A DNA stretch of 50,742 nt from contig JAFLKM010000029.1 in NCBI GenBank assembly GCA_019163335.1, forward strand, positions 13,899-64,640, in the 5' to 3' direction. Each line of letters begins with the position of its first letter. Position 1 is the first letter of the stretch. The DNA is from Desulfobulbaceae bacterium. Lineage in GTDB: Bacteria; Desulfobacterota; Desulfobulbia; Desulfobulbales; Desulfocapsaceae. The notes beneath the pieces are model-generated. The model worked only from the letters and a program-made list of their open reading frames with translations. It made no database searches and was not told the origin of the DNA. The position numbers were made by a program, and so were the translations under genes. Below, piece after piece: positions 1-8,950 of the stretch.

Positions 1-145
1 GAACATGCTCTTTTCATACTTTTTCCGTATTTGTTTATTTTCCAGACCCTGTATGGTTCTAAAAAATGACAAACATCGTAGCAATCATCCAATCTTTCAT
101 AGAGTTATTATCTCGCTTGAGCAAAAAATACTTAAAGGGGACCAA

Positions 146-838
146 ATGAAGAAAAAACTTTCAACAGGAATACTAGCAGGTCTGCTTTTAATAGGTACGA
201 TCAGTCTTGCAGAAGCTACTACGACGACAACAGAATTAATAAGCCAAGAGAGTTTCTGGAATTATACCACAACCGACAGCGACCTATGGTCGGTGTCGGC
301 GAAAAACTGGGTTGATAATGTCGGATACAACACCTTTGGGTGGGTTACTACAGGAACCTCTGTGTGGGATACTACAGATACTACAAAATGGAAAACAGGC
401 AAGGCAGCATTTGGCAATGCAAATTCTTACAATGGCCTTACACTTAAGCCATACAATACCTCCTGGGGAGCTGGCACAGATCTAGCTCTTCAGCAGACCA
501 TCTCATTTGATCCGAATAATTTTGAGAATTTTAACCTAAAAGTCGCAGTAGATAATGGATTCATCCTCTTTGTCAATGGAACTCAAGTGGCGAAGCAAAA
601 TGCTGAGTTATTTACGTACTATTGGGAATATGACATGGACATTGCCCCGTCATATTTTACCTCGGGAATGAATACAATATCCGTCTTTGCCGAAGATCAT
701 GGTGGTTCAACCTATTTTGACATGAAAATCACCGCTGACCTTAAAGCTCAACCAGTCCCGGTACCAGCAGCCATAGTCCTCCTTGGCTCTGGCCTCGCGG
801 GTCTTGTAGGTGCTGGTCTTAAAAGAAGAAGGAAATAA
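146..838 (+). CDS. PEP-CTERM sorting domain-containing exported protein
   Basis: A 230-residue secreted protein. The chosen ATG has a strong ribosome binding site (AAAGGGG, 134-140) and starts a clear signal peptide (MKKKLSTGILAGLLLIGT, then cleavage near AEA). An in-frame ATG at 5 would add 47 residues with no signal character. The middle is rich in Thr, Trp, Tyr and Asn and matches no enzyme I recognise; the pattern around residues 130-200 suggests a beta-sandwich. The C-terminus is a PEP-CTERM-like tag: VPVPAA, a hydrophobic Gly/Leu segment, then KRRRK. Proteins with this tag are processed by an exosortase in Gram-negative bacteria that make extracellular polysaccharide; no exosortase is in this window. 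It is monocistronic and followed by a hairpin terminator. Confidence 0.85.
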   Translation: MKKKLSTGILAGLLLIGTISLAEATTTTTELISQESFWNYTTTDSDLWSVSAKNWVDNVGYNTFGWVTTGTSVWDTTDTTKWKTGKAAFGNANSYNGLTLKPYNTSWGAGTDLALQQTISFDPNNFENFNLKVAVDNGFILFVNGTQVAKQNAELFTYYWEYDMDIAPSYFTSGMNTISVFAEDHGGSTYFDMKITADLKAQPVPVPAAIVLLGSGLAGLVGAGLKRRRK

Positions 839-843
839 TAAAA

Positions 844-877
844 CAAAGGCAGGGATTCTGAACTATCCCTGCCTTTG
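844..877. terminator. Bidirectional hairpin terminator
   Basis: A perfect 13-bp inverted repeat (CAAAGGCAGGGAT, 844-856, with ATCCCTGCCTTTG, 865-877) and an 8-base loop. It is followed on the plus side by a short T-rich stretch (ACTCTTTT) and on the minus side by TTTATTATTT. It lies between the convergent PEP-CTERM gene and the VWA gene, so it probably ends both transcripts. Confidence 0.75.
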
Positions 878-918
878 CATACTCTTTTAAGTACAGGCAA
901 GGATCAGGCCACTACTGG

Positions 919-3231
919 TCAGCTGGTCAGCACCCGATAGATTTCAGGCATGCGCAACGGCAGCCTGCGCACGTCATTGACAAAGATATAGTTGACCGGT
1001 CCATAGAGATGGTCCATGTAATCATGGGCCTGATGGTCGATGGTGATGCAGAAGGGATGAATTCCAGCCGTCTTGGCCTCCAGAAGGGCGTGCCGTGTAT
1101 CCTCGATGGCGTACTCGCCCTTGTAATCATCATAATCCTCGGGCTTGCCGTCGGTGAGGGTGATGAGCAGGCGAACCCGGGCGTCAGTTTTGCCAAGAAG
1201 CGAAGTGGCATGCCGGATGGCCGGGCCCATGCGGGTATATTCGCGCGGGCCGATGGCCCCGATTCGCTGCCGTACCACATCGCCAGAGGGCTCGTCGATA
1301 TCCTTGATGTGGTAAATTTCACAACGGGTGCGCCGCATCCCGGAAAATCCATAAATTCCGTATCGATCCCCCAACACCTCCAGGGCCTCGGTCATCAACA
1401 CCAGAGACTCCTTGATCGTATTTCCCACCCAACCTGCCGTGGAGTTTGACATATCCACCAGAAAGATCACCGCGATATCCCGTTCATCCCGGAGCAGCTT
1501 GATATAAAGACGATCTGACTGCGCCAGTCCCGCCCGGGCGTCCGCCAACGATTCCACCAGGCCATCCAGATCAATGTCGTCACCGTCCCGCTGTCTGCGG
1601 ACAAAACGATCCGTGGTGCGCATCATCTCAAACTGATGCCGCAACCGGTTAACCACCCCGTGATATTTGCCAAGGGTTTGACGGATAAACCCAGACTTGA
1701 GATCAGGCAGATCTTTGACCGTGACCACACACCAGTTCTTACGAAACCCAAGGCGGCGATAATCCCACTCATCATAACAGATCGCCGCCTGCAACGCCCC
1801 ACCCTGCTCATTCCCGGGCTGAACATCAGGGGCAACCCCTTCACCGGCACGCCCCACGGCGCTGCTGACAAAACGGCCGGGCAGGTGCCCGAATTCCTCA
1901 CGAAATTTCCGCACCTCCTCCGCCATCTCCCCGGAAAGCTCAACTTCTTCATTATTGATGGTGACAAGCAACGGTGCCTGATGTTCATCGACCGTTCCAG
2001 CAAATTCGCTGTCCATGATCATCGACACATCCGACTCCAGACCACTTGCACCGCTTTGTTTCTCCTCCTCGGAGCGGAGCAACTGACTAAGTTTTTCCTG
2101 TGGCAACGCGGCAAGATAGAGGGCCAGGCTGTGCACCAGCTCTTCTCCCTGGCGTAAAAACTGTTGCCGACGTACCGCCTCAATCGCGGTCAGCCGGAGC
2201 TCGCCCTGAAAGATCAGCGGCGATATTCCCGGGTATTCCTCACCACTTCCCCCGTCCTCTTTTCCATCGAAAATAGCTGCCAGGACTTCCCTCACTGCAT
2301 GAACGGTATCCACCGCGCTTGCGCCTTCACAGGTAAGGCGACGCCAATAGTCATTGAAAACTGTAGGACTGGATTGGGACTGGATTTGTAAAAGTGAGCC
2401 ATTAAGAAGTTCAGCCTGCAGCTCAAGGAGCAAGGTGGCCCTGGGATCTGCCTCCTGCACGGGCGGTGCTACAATACGGGGCAAGGCGGACCAGGCCCGC
2501 ATCAGGCCGGGCAGTTCTCGTTCTAAAAAACGAGCGGCCCGCACTGTCTCGAGGAACGAGTAACAGTCACGGGCAAAAATCGGATCGGAGCAGGAGGAAA
2601 AAAAGGAAGTAAGCCACAGCGGGCCCTCGGGATCTGATTTAAAATCTTGTTCAGCAGAATCAAAGACAGTGAAGCTGCCAATTTCCAGAAAGGCCCACTG
2701 GAAGGCAAGGATCAACTTGTACAACAGGATATTGTCGGCAGACTTGGGATAGATGGCCAGTTCGGGAGGAAGAAAGATGGTTTCAGTGTCGGTGAAGACG
2801 GCATTGCCTCCGGCAATCATCAGGTCTCGGCCCGCCACCCCCCGGATGAAGGGAAGAAGACGCCCCTCAACCTCTCCCAGAAGCACCAGTCCCGACCCGT
2901 TGCCACGCTCCTGATACCGGCTTTCCATGCTCCGCATAAACTGCTGAGCCGCACGCAACCCCTGCATTTCATAGCAGTCGAGGATCTCACCCACCCGTGC
3001 CGGCAACTGCGCCAGCGGGACAAATCCAAGGAGCTCGGGAAGGATCTTCAAAAAATCGCGACAAAGGCCATTAGAAATGGGCCAGATGGCGGGAATACAC
3101 CAGAAGATAGTTTGACAGACATCATCACTCTGATCAAGATAGGGTTCCAGCATCTCTTCAACATCCCATTCATTGGGAATATCAGGTGCCACTATTTGAT
3201 TAAAGCGTTTTGTCAGCTCAGGAAGTTTCAT
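919..3231 (-). CDS. VWA-domain protein of the NorD/CbbO type
   Basis: A 770-residue cytosolic protein with a C-terminal von Willebrand factor A domain (about residues 585-770). The MIDAS metal site is complete: DMSNS at 593-597, the Thr of YTRMG near 666 and the Asp of TLTDGKP at 694. The rest is a long helical region with acidic stretches. It is the last gene after a MoxR-type AAA+ ATPase, 58 bases downstream of it. Such Q/O or Q/D pairs (NorQ-NorD, CbbQ-CbbO) use ATP to remodel or insert metal into a partner enzyme, for example nitric oxide reductase or Rubisco. The length fits CbbO better than the shorter NorD proteins. Neither Rubisco nor nor structural genes are in the window, so the client is unknown. 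I chose ATG at 3231 over a TTG two codons upstream; no clear ribosome binding site favours either. Confidence 0.82.
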   Translation of the reverse strand: MKLPELTKRFNQIVAPDIPNEWDVEEMLEPYLDQSDDVCQTIFWCIPAIWPISNGLCRDFLKILPELLGFVPLAQLPARVGEILDCYEMQGLRAAQQFMRSMESRYQERGNGSGLVLLGEVEGRLLPFIRGVAGRDLMIAGGNAVFTDTETIFLPPELAIYPKSADNILLYKLILAFQWAFLEIGSFTVFDSAEQDFKSDPEGPLWLTSFFSSCSDPIFARDCYSFLETVRAARFLERELPGLMRAWSALPRIVAPPVQEADPRATLLLELQAELLNGSLLQIQSQSSPTVFNDYWRRLTCEGASAVDTVHAVREVLAAIFDGKEDGGSGEEYPGISPLIFQGELRLTAIEAVRRQQFLRQGEELVHSLALYLAALPQEKLSQLLRSEEEKQSGASGLESDVSMIMDSEFAGTVDEHQAPLLVTINNEEVELSGEMAEEVRKFREEFGHLPGRFVSSAVGRAGEGVAPDVQPGNEQGGALQAAICYDEWDYRRLGFRKNWCVVTVKDLPDLKSGFIRQTLGKYHGVVNRLRHQFEMMRTTDRFVRRQRDGDDIDLDGLVESLADARAGLAQSDRLYIKLLRDERDIAVIFLVDMSNSTAGWVGNTIKESLVLMTEALEVLGDRYGIYGFSGMRRTRCEIYHIKDIDEPSGDVVRQRIGAIGPREYTRMGPAIRHATSLLGKTDARVRLLITLTDGKPEDYDDYKGEYAIEDTRHALLEAKTAGIHPFCITIDHQAHDYMDHLYGPVNYIFVNDVRRLPLRMPEIYRVLTS

Positions 3232-3289
3232 GGGCAATCGATGAGATTTCTGTCAACGGAGAGCAGAAGTGAATCTGTTTTCAACCTAA

Positions 3290-4102
3290 TCAAAAAAGAG
3301 AGGCTACCATATCCTCGATGGCAGCGAGCATTTCAGGATCATCGCTCAAGGGCTCAACCACGGCAGCCCGACAGGCGGAGGGAATATCAACGCCATCCTC
3401 AATCAGCTTCCCAGCCTGAATCAGGAGGCGGGTGCTGGCCCCCTCGGGCAGACCGGAATCCTTCAGGCTTCTGGTCATGACCGCCAGTTTGACTAGGGTC
3501 AAGGCCAGCTTCCGGTCAACCCTGCTCTCCCGACAGACAATCTCCGCCTCCTGCTCCACGGCCGGATAGGTAAAGCTGAGGGCCACAAAACGCTGCCGGG
3601 TAGAGGGTTTAAGATCCTTAAGCACACTCTGATAGCCCGGGTTATAGGACACTGCAAGCATGAACTCAGGAGGCGCCACCAGCAGTTCACCCCGCTTTTC
3701 AATGGGCAACTCCCGTCGATCATCGGCCAAGGGGTGGATCACCACGGTGGTATCCTTGCGAGCCTCCACCACCTCATCGAGATAGCAGATCCCGCCGGCC
3801 CGTACCGCCAGGGTCAAAGGGCCATCCATCCACACTGCCTCGCCGGCGCGAATCAGATACCGGCCCACAAGATCACTGGTGGAGAGATCGTCATGACAGG
3901 AAACCGTGATCAATGGGCGATCCAGCTTCCAGGCAAGATATTGCATGAACCTGGTCTTGCCGCAACCGGTGGGTCCCTTCAAGAGCAGGGGCAGACCGCG
4001 CCGATGGGCGGCACAGGCAATCTCCACCTCATTTTTCTGCGCCAGATAATAAGGTTCTTCAATAATTCTATGTTCTTCCAGACGTATCTTGGCTCCACTC
4101 AT
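3290..4102 (-). CDS. MoxR-family AAA+ ATPase (NorQ/CbbQ type)
   Basis: A 270-residue ATPase, the usual size for CbbQ/NorQ. Walker A is GPTGCGKT at residues 43-50 and Walker B is the ICYLDEV segment; the arginine-containing sensor region is seen in PSTRQRFVAL. The start ATG at 4102 has a strong ribosome binding site (GGGGAAGAG). The frame stays open 24 codons further upstream, but those residues do not look like part of the family. It is transcribed ahead of the VWA gene and should form the hexameric motor of a Q-O/Q-D chaperone pair, with the VWA protein as substrate adaptor. Client unknown. Confidence 0.87.
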   Translation of the reverse strand: MSGAKIRLEEHRIIEEPYYLAQKNEVEIACAAHRRGLPLLLKGPTGCGKTRFMQYLAWKLDRPLITVSCHDDLSTSDLVGRYLIRAGEAVWMDGPLTLAVRAGGICYLDEVVEARKDTTVVIHPLADDRRELPIEKRGELLVAPPEFMLAVSYNPGYQSVLKDLKPSTRQRFVALSFTYPAVEQEAEIVCRESRVDRKLALTLVKLAVMTRSLKDSGLPEGASTRLLIQAGKLIEDGVDIPSACRAAVVEPLSDDPEMLAAIEDMVASLF

Positions 4103-4266
4103 TCTCTTCCCCACACATGTTAAAATGATTGACAGCACAGCGCACTGAACCGCAAAAAATCCTGCAGACTTCATTCCTTTTGAACTCTTACATTGTTCAC
4201 GGGCGAGGATTCCGTCAAGCCCGGAAAATCCAGCATCAGGCTGGGTTGAACTTGAACAGAAAGAAA

Positions 4267-5073
4267 CTACTGAGGGGTGAGACCATTCCAGTCGGCATCA
4301 TAGAGGCGCTGCATCTCTTGACTGTACGATCCAAGACGCTGTTCGTAGATATAAAAGGGGGGAAGGATCTGCATGCCCTCGCCGCCATTCTTGACGGCCT
4401 CGACCAGCACCAGCCTGGCGTCGGAGGCCATACCTGGGTAGCTGAAAATGATCTGTAAACGTTTGGGGACGAGACGATACTGATGGAGAGCCAGAAGCAG
4501 TGAGTTCAGCCCTGCGGCAGGATAGACAAAGACGGTCTTGCCCCGATTTTTAACAACAAGCGAAGCCGCAGCCACCACGTCCTCCAGGGAGCAGAAAACC
4601 TGGTGCCGGGCAATAAATGATTCTTCATCCTGGCAGGGACGGCCACAATCTTTGCGATAAAACGGAGGATTACAGATGACGGAAGAAAAGGTCTCGGCCG
4701 GAAAAAAATCAAGGATCCGGCGCAGATCCCCTTGCACGACCTTCATCTTTTCCTCAAATCCATTCAAGACGAGATTCCGGGAGGCAAGGGCCGCCAGGGC
4801 CGGCTGCAGTTCAAGACAGGAGAGGGAGACAATGTTATCGTACCAGCGATACAGGCTGATCAGGGAGATGATGCCACAACCGCCGCAAAGATCAAGGACT
4901 GTTGATCCGGGCGGCGGTGGGAAAAAATGAGCGGCAAGGATGGCGTCAACGGAAAAACGGTACCCGGACCGATATTGCAGGCAGGACAATCTCCCCCCAA
5001 AGAGGGAGTCAGATGTAACCTGCTGTTCGCCGGTCTGATCAGCGCCTCGCATGCCAGGCACCCAAGACGCCAC
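4267..5073 (-). CDS. TrmN6-like tRNA/DNA adenine-N6 methyltransferase
   Basis: A 268-residue class I SAM-dependent methyltransferase. The SAM site is VLDLCGGCGIISL (motif I) and the catalytic motif is NPPFY, typical of N6-adenine methyltransferases. The N-terminal phrase with YRFSVDAILAAHF is characteristic of the TrmN6/YfiC group, which methylates A37 of tRNA(Val) in E. coli. Assignment is to the family; the exact substrate is inferred. The GTG start at 5073 lies 14 bases after the DUF1015 stop and has a GAAGAAG sequence nearby; an ATG at 5052 is an alternative. It is co-directional with the genes on either side. Confidence 0.8.
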   Translation of the reverse strand: MASWVPGMRGADQTGEQQVTSDSLFGGRLSCLQYRSGYRFSVDAILAAHFFPPPPGSTVLDLCGGCGIISLISLYRWYDNIVSLSCLELQPALAALASRNLVLNGFEEKMKVVQGDLRRILDFFPAETFSSVICNPPFYRKDCGRPCQDEESFIARHQVFCSLEDVVAAASLVVKNRGKTVFVYPAAGLNSLLLALHQYRLVPKRLQIIFSYPGMASDARLVLVEAVKNGGEGMQILPPFYIYEQRLGSYSQEMQRLYDADWNGLTPQ

Positions 5074-5087
5074 GGATCTTCTTCAAA

Positions 5088-6473
5088 TCAGACAATCCGA
5101 TCGATCTTCTCGTCGTCAACAAGTTGATTGAACAGCAGACCAGTCATGATCTTTGGATAAAAATACGTGGACTTATGGGGCATGATCAAATTCTGGTCGG
5201 CCACATTCCTGACCTGACCAACCCTTGTGGGGTTCATCACAAAAAGCAGAGGGGTGAACTCTTTACAGGTGGCACACTCCCCCACCGCCATCGCCAGCGC
5301 CTCGTCCGCATTGCTGGAATAGGCAATGAGTGACTCCTGTTCGCATCGATGCTCGTCAAGCCCCAATGCCTTCTCCATAATGATATCAGAGAGGACGACC
5401 ACGTCCAACTCCCGCAGGACCTCGGGACGGCCAGCCAGCAGATCCTTCACCTCAGGTTTCAGGCTGAGGAGAAAACAGCGATCCTGGCCCGGATGATAAA
5501 CCCCAAAGGTGGACGAGCTCTTCTCCAGTGACTGACGTTCCAGCTCCTCCATCCGTGCCAGCACTTCTTTGATCAGTGAATGCCGGCTGCCGCCGCTGAT
5601 CTCTTCACAGTGAAAATAGTGCTCAAAACGGCGCAGGAGTTCTTCCGCCTCCATCACGCCGGGCCAGCGAACCAGCCGGTGCGTGGGAAGTACCGAGAGA
5701 CCGGGATCTTCCATGGGGCAGAGGTACATGATGATATGGTTGGCCGGACTCGTGGCAGGCAAGTCACCATTTCTGCCCTGAGCCTCGCGAAGAAGGCGAC
5801 GATAGGCAAGGGCAGTGGTGTAGCGATGATGGCCGTCCGCAATATAGAGCGCCTTATCGAGAAACCAGCGCTGTACATCCCTGATGGTTTTTTCATCACC
5901 CACCCGCCACAGACTGTGCACGCAACCATCGCCATCCGTCACCGAACCGATGGCCTCACGCGGCTGCGCCTCCAATAAGGCCATCACCTCATTTTGCGGG
6001 TCGGAATAGAGTGAAAAAATTTGACTGAACTGGGCCTTGCAGGCTGTCATCAGGCGCAGACGATCGGCAATCACTGTATCAAAGGTCTGCTCATGGGGCT
6101 TGACCACACCTTCAGCGAACTCGGCCAGGCCCACCAGGCTGACAAACCCTTTACGGGTCAGGCGTCGGCCGGATGGATGGGAATATTCGGTATGATAGAG
6201 ATATATGCCAGGTTCAGGATCCCGTACCAGCACCTTTTCTTCCAGCCATTGCCGAAAAAGAGCCGCGGCTTCCTCATAGCGGGCATCACCAGCCGCCCCT
6301 GAACCCTGGCTCTTGACGATATCCAGGCGAATCATATTGTATGGGTTCCGAGAACGATAGGCCTCAACACCACCGGTGTTGATCACATCGTATGGCGGGG
6401 TGACGACCTCATCCAGGCTGCCGACCTTCTGTGGGTTAAAATGCACTCCCCTGAGTGGGGCAATAAAGGCCAT
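5088..6473 (-). CDS. DUF1015 family protein
   Basis: A 461-residue protein of the widespread DUF1015 family, which has no settled function. Hallmarks seen: the N-terminus APLRGVHFNPQKVG, the phrase VVTPPYDVI near residues 25-33, and ADGHHRYTTALAYR in the middle. The family is common in anaerobes and firmicutes. The ATG at 6473 has a good ribosome binding site (AAGGAG, spacing about 10). It is the first gene of a four-gene minus-strand run (DUF1015, TrmN6-like, AAA+, VWA) and is divergent from queD across a 216-base spacer in which I recognised no riboswitch. Confidence 0.88.
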   Translation of the reverse strand: MAFIAPLRGVHFNPQKVGSLDEVVTPPYDVINTGGVEAYRSRNPYNMIRLDIVKSQGSGAAGDARYEEAAALFRQWLEEKVLVRDPEPGIYLYHTEYSHPSGRRLTRKGFVSLVGLAEFAEGVVKPHEQTFDTVIADRLRLMTACKAQFSQIFSLYSDPQNEVMALLEAQPREAIGSVTDGDGCVHSLWRVGDEKTIRDVQRWFLDKALYIADGHHRYTTALAYRRLLREAQGRNGDLPATSPANHIIMYLCPMEDPGLSVLPTHRLVRWPGVMEAEELLRRFEHYFHCEEISGGSRHSLIKEVLARMEELERQSLEKSSSTFGVYHPGQDRCFLLSLKPEVKDLLAGRPEVLRELDVVVLSDIIMEKALGLDEHRCEQESLIAYSSNADEALAMAVGECATCKEFTPLLFVMNPTRVGQVRNVADQNLIMPHKSTYFYPKIMTGLLFNQLVDDEKIDRIV

Positions 6474-6689
6474 GCTCTTTCACTCCTTTTCTGCTACAGT
6501 ATGCGATTAAATAAAATGAATTCTCAAATAAACGTCTCTACAGGACAGCAAACAAAGACAAAACGTACTATCACCCGCCTCCAGCCTCATTTGCTCGGCA
6601 ATCCTACCATTTCAAGAATGAATTATCCAAGCTTTTCAATCATAATCCATTGATTTTAACACACCTTTAATCTGCACGGAGGAACACCC

Positions 6690-7073
6690 ATGTTTGACAT
6701 TTTCATCGAAACCCACTTTGCCGGAGCCCATCACCTACGCGAATATCCCGGTAACTGCGAAAAACCGCACGGTCACAACTGGAAAGTTCAGGTTACGGTC
6801 CGGGCCAGCAAACTGGATGAACTGGGTATGGGCATTGATTTTAAAATCCTCAAACAAAAGGTAAACGCCAAGGTTGACGAGCTTGATCACTGCGACCTCA
6901 ATGAACATCCGGCCTTTCTCAGCCAGAATCCATCCTCTGAAAATATCGCGGTGTATCTTTTCGACCAGCTCAAAACATCCCTCCAGCATGAACATTACCA
7001 CCTCTACAGCATCTCCATACGGGAGACCGAATCCTCTGGACTCACCTATTATGGACCCGATGTAAATGCCTGA
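6690..7073 (+). CDS. queD: 6-carboxy-5,6,7,8-tetrahydropterin synthase
   Basis: A 127-residue QueD, which converts dihydroneopterin triphosphate to 6-carboxytetrahydropterin in queuosine/7-deazaguanine synthesis. Zinc ligands are seen as His14/15, His27 and His29 (HGHNW), with the catalytic Cys23 in NCEKPHGH. LDHCDLN and SSENIA are the other conserved family blocks, and ETESSGLTYYG closes the protein. The ATG has an excellent ribosome binding site (GGAGGA). It overlaps queE by 8 bases, so the two should be translationally coupled. No preQ1 riboswitch was recognised upstream. Confidence 0.95.
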   Translation: MFDIFIETHFAGAHHLREYPGNCEKPHGHNWKVQVTVRASKLDELGMGIDFKILKQKVNAKVDELDHCDLNEHPAFLSQNPSSENIAVYLFDQLKTSLQHEHYHLYSISIRETESSGLTYYGPDVNA

Positions 7074-7740
7074 TAAACCGCTCTTCATCTCTGAGCTTTT
7101 TTATTCGATCCAGGGCGAATCCACCCATGCCGGTTTCCCTTGTGTCTTTATTCGACTGGCGGGATGCAATCTGCGCTGTCGATATTGTGACGCCCGCTAC
7201 ACCTACGAAAGCCCCCATGCCAGCATGACCCTTGAGACCATCCTCTCGTTTGTGGAGGGCTATCCTGAAATCATGGTGGAGATTACCGGCGGCGAACCCT
7301 TGCTCCAGGACAATGTCTATCCTTTGATGGAGATGCTGCTGGCCAAGGGCAGAAAAGTGCTGCTGGAGACCAATGGCTCTCTGTCCATTGACAAGGTTGC
7401 GCCGAAGGTGATCGTCGTTATGGACATCAAGTCTCCGGGGAGCGGTATGGAGAAATCCTTTGCAAAAGAAAACATCGCCCTGGCCCTCCAGCGAAACCAG
7501 AAACTGCCGGGAAGCTGTGAAATAAAATTTGTCCTCACCGACAAAAACGATTACATCTGGGCTCGGGATCTGGTGAACCAGCATCACTTAGCTAAGCACA
7601 CCTCGACCCTTTTTTCTCCAGCCAAGGGTCAGCTCGATCCGGTTGACCTTGCAGCCTGGATGCTGCACGACAAACTTCCGGTTCGTCTTCAATTACAGTT
7701 ACATGCCCTAATCTGGCCGCATCTGTCACGAGGGGTTTAA
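7066..7740 (+). CDS. queE: 7-carboxy-7-deazaguanine synthase
   Basis: A 224-residue radical SAM enzyme that makes 7-carboxy-7-deazaguanine from the QueD product. The cluster-binding motif is C34-x3-C38-x2-C41 (GCNLRCRYCDARY), preceded by the QueE signature FYSIQGES. The GGEPLLQ motif follows near residue 77. It starts inside the end of queD. queC and queF are not in the window, so the later steps are encoded elsewhere. Confidence 0.95.
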   Translation: MPDKPLFISELFYSIQGESTHAGFPCVFIRLAGCNLRCRYCDARYTYESPHASMTLETILSFVEGYPEIMVEITGGEPLLQDNVYPLMEMLLAKGRKVLLETNGSLSIDKVAPKVIVVMDIKSPGSGMEKSFAKENIALALQRNQKLPGSCEIKFVLTDKNDYIWARDLVNQHHLAKHTSTLFSPAKGQLDPVDLAAWMLHDKLPVRLQLQLHALIWPHLSRGV

Positions 7741-7756
7741 AATGAAAACAATAAAT

Positions 7757-7873
7757 CCGAGCCCTGACAGGGGGCTTACCTTCTGTCTCCCCCCTTACTG
7801 CCCTGGGCAGAGATAGGGGTACAGAAATTGGCAGCGATTCGATGAAATGAAGGGACAGAATGCAATGCTGTCC
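7757..7873 (+). promoter_or_regulatory. Structured leader, candidate cis-regulatory RNA
   Basis: The 162-base spacer between queE and the molybdopterin-binding gene holds three predicted helices. Helix 1 is AGCCC (7760-7764) with GGGCT (7772-7776). Helix 2 is CTGT (7783-7786) with ACAG (7821-7824), continued by CCCC/GGGG, enclosing the hairpin CTGCC/GGCAG (7798-7810). Helix 3 is GGACAG (7853-7858) with CTGTCC (7868-7873). No T-tract directly follows any helix, so a simple terminator is less likely. A Moco-type riboswitch would fit the downstream gene, but I cannot match it to the known motif by eye. Confidence 0.35.
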
Positions 7874-7902
7874 TCAACTGACCATATTTTTTAGGATGCA
7901 AT

Positions 7903-8928
7903 ATGAAAAAAACAATCACCGTGGAAGAGGCTGTGGGCATGGTCTTGCCCCATGATATCACTGAGATCGTTCAGGGAGAATTCAAGGGATGCGCCTTCAA
8001 GAAGGGACATATCATCCAGGCGGACGACATTGAACACCTGAAACGTCTGGGAAAGGAACATATCTATGTCCTCGAACTGGGACCGGAAGAGATTCACGAG
8101 AATGAGGCCGCGGACAAGCTCGCCACCGCCCTGATCGGCCAAGGTGCTGCCCGTACGGCTGAGCCGGTGGAGGGAAAGATTACCATAACTGCCGCCGTGG
8201 ATGGCCTTTTGAAGATTAATGAAGAGGCCCTTTACCGCTTCAACATGCTGGGCGAAGTGATGTGCTCCACCCTCCAGACCAATACCCCGGTCAAAAAGGG
8301 CGAAGCCGTTGCCGGTACCCGCCTGATTCCCCTGATCGCTGCCCGGGCTTTGGTGGATGAGGCGGTGGCCATCGCCCTGGAATCAGCGCCGATCATTGCA
8401 GTGAAATCCCTGCGCCAGGCACGGGCGGGATTGGTGATTACCGGCAACGAGATCTTCCATGGGCGAATTAAAGACAAATTTGAGGCGGTTCTGCGCACCA
8501 AACTCACGGCCCTGGGTTCCGAAGTGATCAAGGTCGTCTTCGCCCCCGATGATATCAGCTTGATCAGCAAGGCCATCCACGACTGTCTTGACGCCGGTGC
8601 CGATCTCATTGTCACCAGCGGCGGCATGTCTGTGGATCCCGATGATGTGACCCGCATGGGGATCAAAGAGGCCGGGGCCGTGGATTCGGTGTACGGCTCA
8701 CCGGTACTGCCGGGCGCCATGTTTCTCAGCGGTCATATCGGTGACATTCCAGTTCTTGGCCTGCCTGCATGCGGCATGTTTCACAAGATCACCGTCTTTG
8801 ATCTCATCCTGCCCAGGGTTCTGGCCGGCGAGCATATCGGTCGTGAGGAATTCGCCCGCATGGGACATGGCGGATTCTGCCGGAACTGTAAACAGTGTCA
8901 GTATCCAGTCTGCAATTTCGGTAAATAA
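7903..8928 (+). CDS. Molybdopterin-binding domain protein with Cys-rich tail
   Basis: A 341-residue protein with a MoaB/Mog-like molybdopterin-binding fold in its C-terminal half: VITGNEIFHGRIKDKF near 186-201 and LIVTSGGMSVDPDDVT near 236-251 are the pterin-binding loops. The N-terminal 80 residues resemble the short domain found in stand-alone molybdopterin-binding proteins of Desulfobacterota. It lacks the full MoeA domain set, so it is not simply MoeA. The tail ends with C-x2-C-x2-C-x4-C (FCRNCKQCQYPVCNFGK), which could bind zinc or an iron-sulfur cluster. Role inferred: cofactor handling or regulation for molybdenum/tungsten enzymes. The ATG is preceded by TTAGGATG. Confidence 0.8.
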   Translation: MKKTITVEEAVGMVLPHDITEIVQGEFKGCAFKKGHIIQADDIEHLKRLGKEHIYVLELGPEEIHENEAADKLATALIGQGAARTAEPVEGKITITAAVDGLLKINEEALYRFNMLGEVMCSTLQTNTPVKKGEAVAGTRLIPLIAARALVDEAVAIALESAPIIAVKSLRQARAGLVITGNEIFHGRIKDKFEAVLRTKLTALGSEVIKVVFAPDDISLISKAIHDCLDAGADLIVTSGGMSVDPDDVTRMGIKEAGAVDSVYGSPVLPGAMFLSGHIGDIPVLGLPACGMFHKITVFDLILPRVLAGEHIGREEFARMGHGGFCRNCKQCQYPVCNFGK

Positions 8929-8950
8929 TTCTGAATTGAGCCCGTACGGA

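Noticed and set aside
2647-3480. Long plus-strand open frame opposite the VWA and AAA+ genes
   Set aside because: No family similarity or ribosome binding site; it mirrors well-supported minus-strand genes and is a frame shadow.
6474-6689. Possible preQ1 riboswitch upstream of queD
   Set aside because: No preQ1-I or preQ1-II aptamer pattern could be matched by eye; only an ordinary ribosome binding site is seen.
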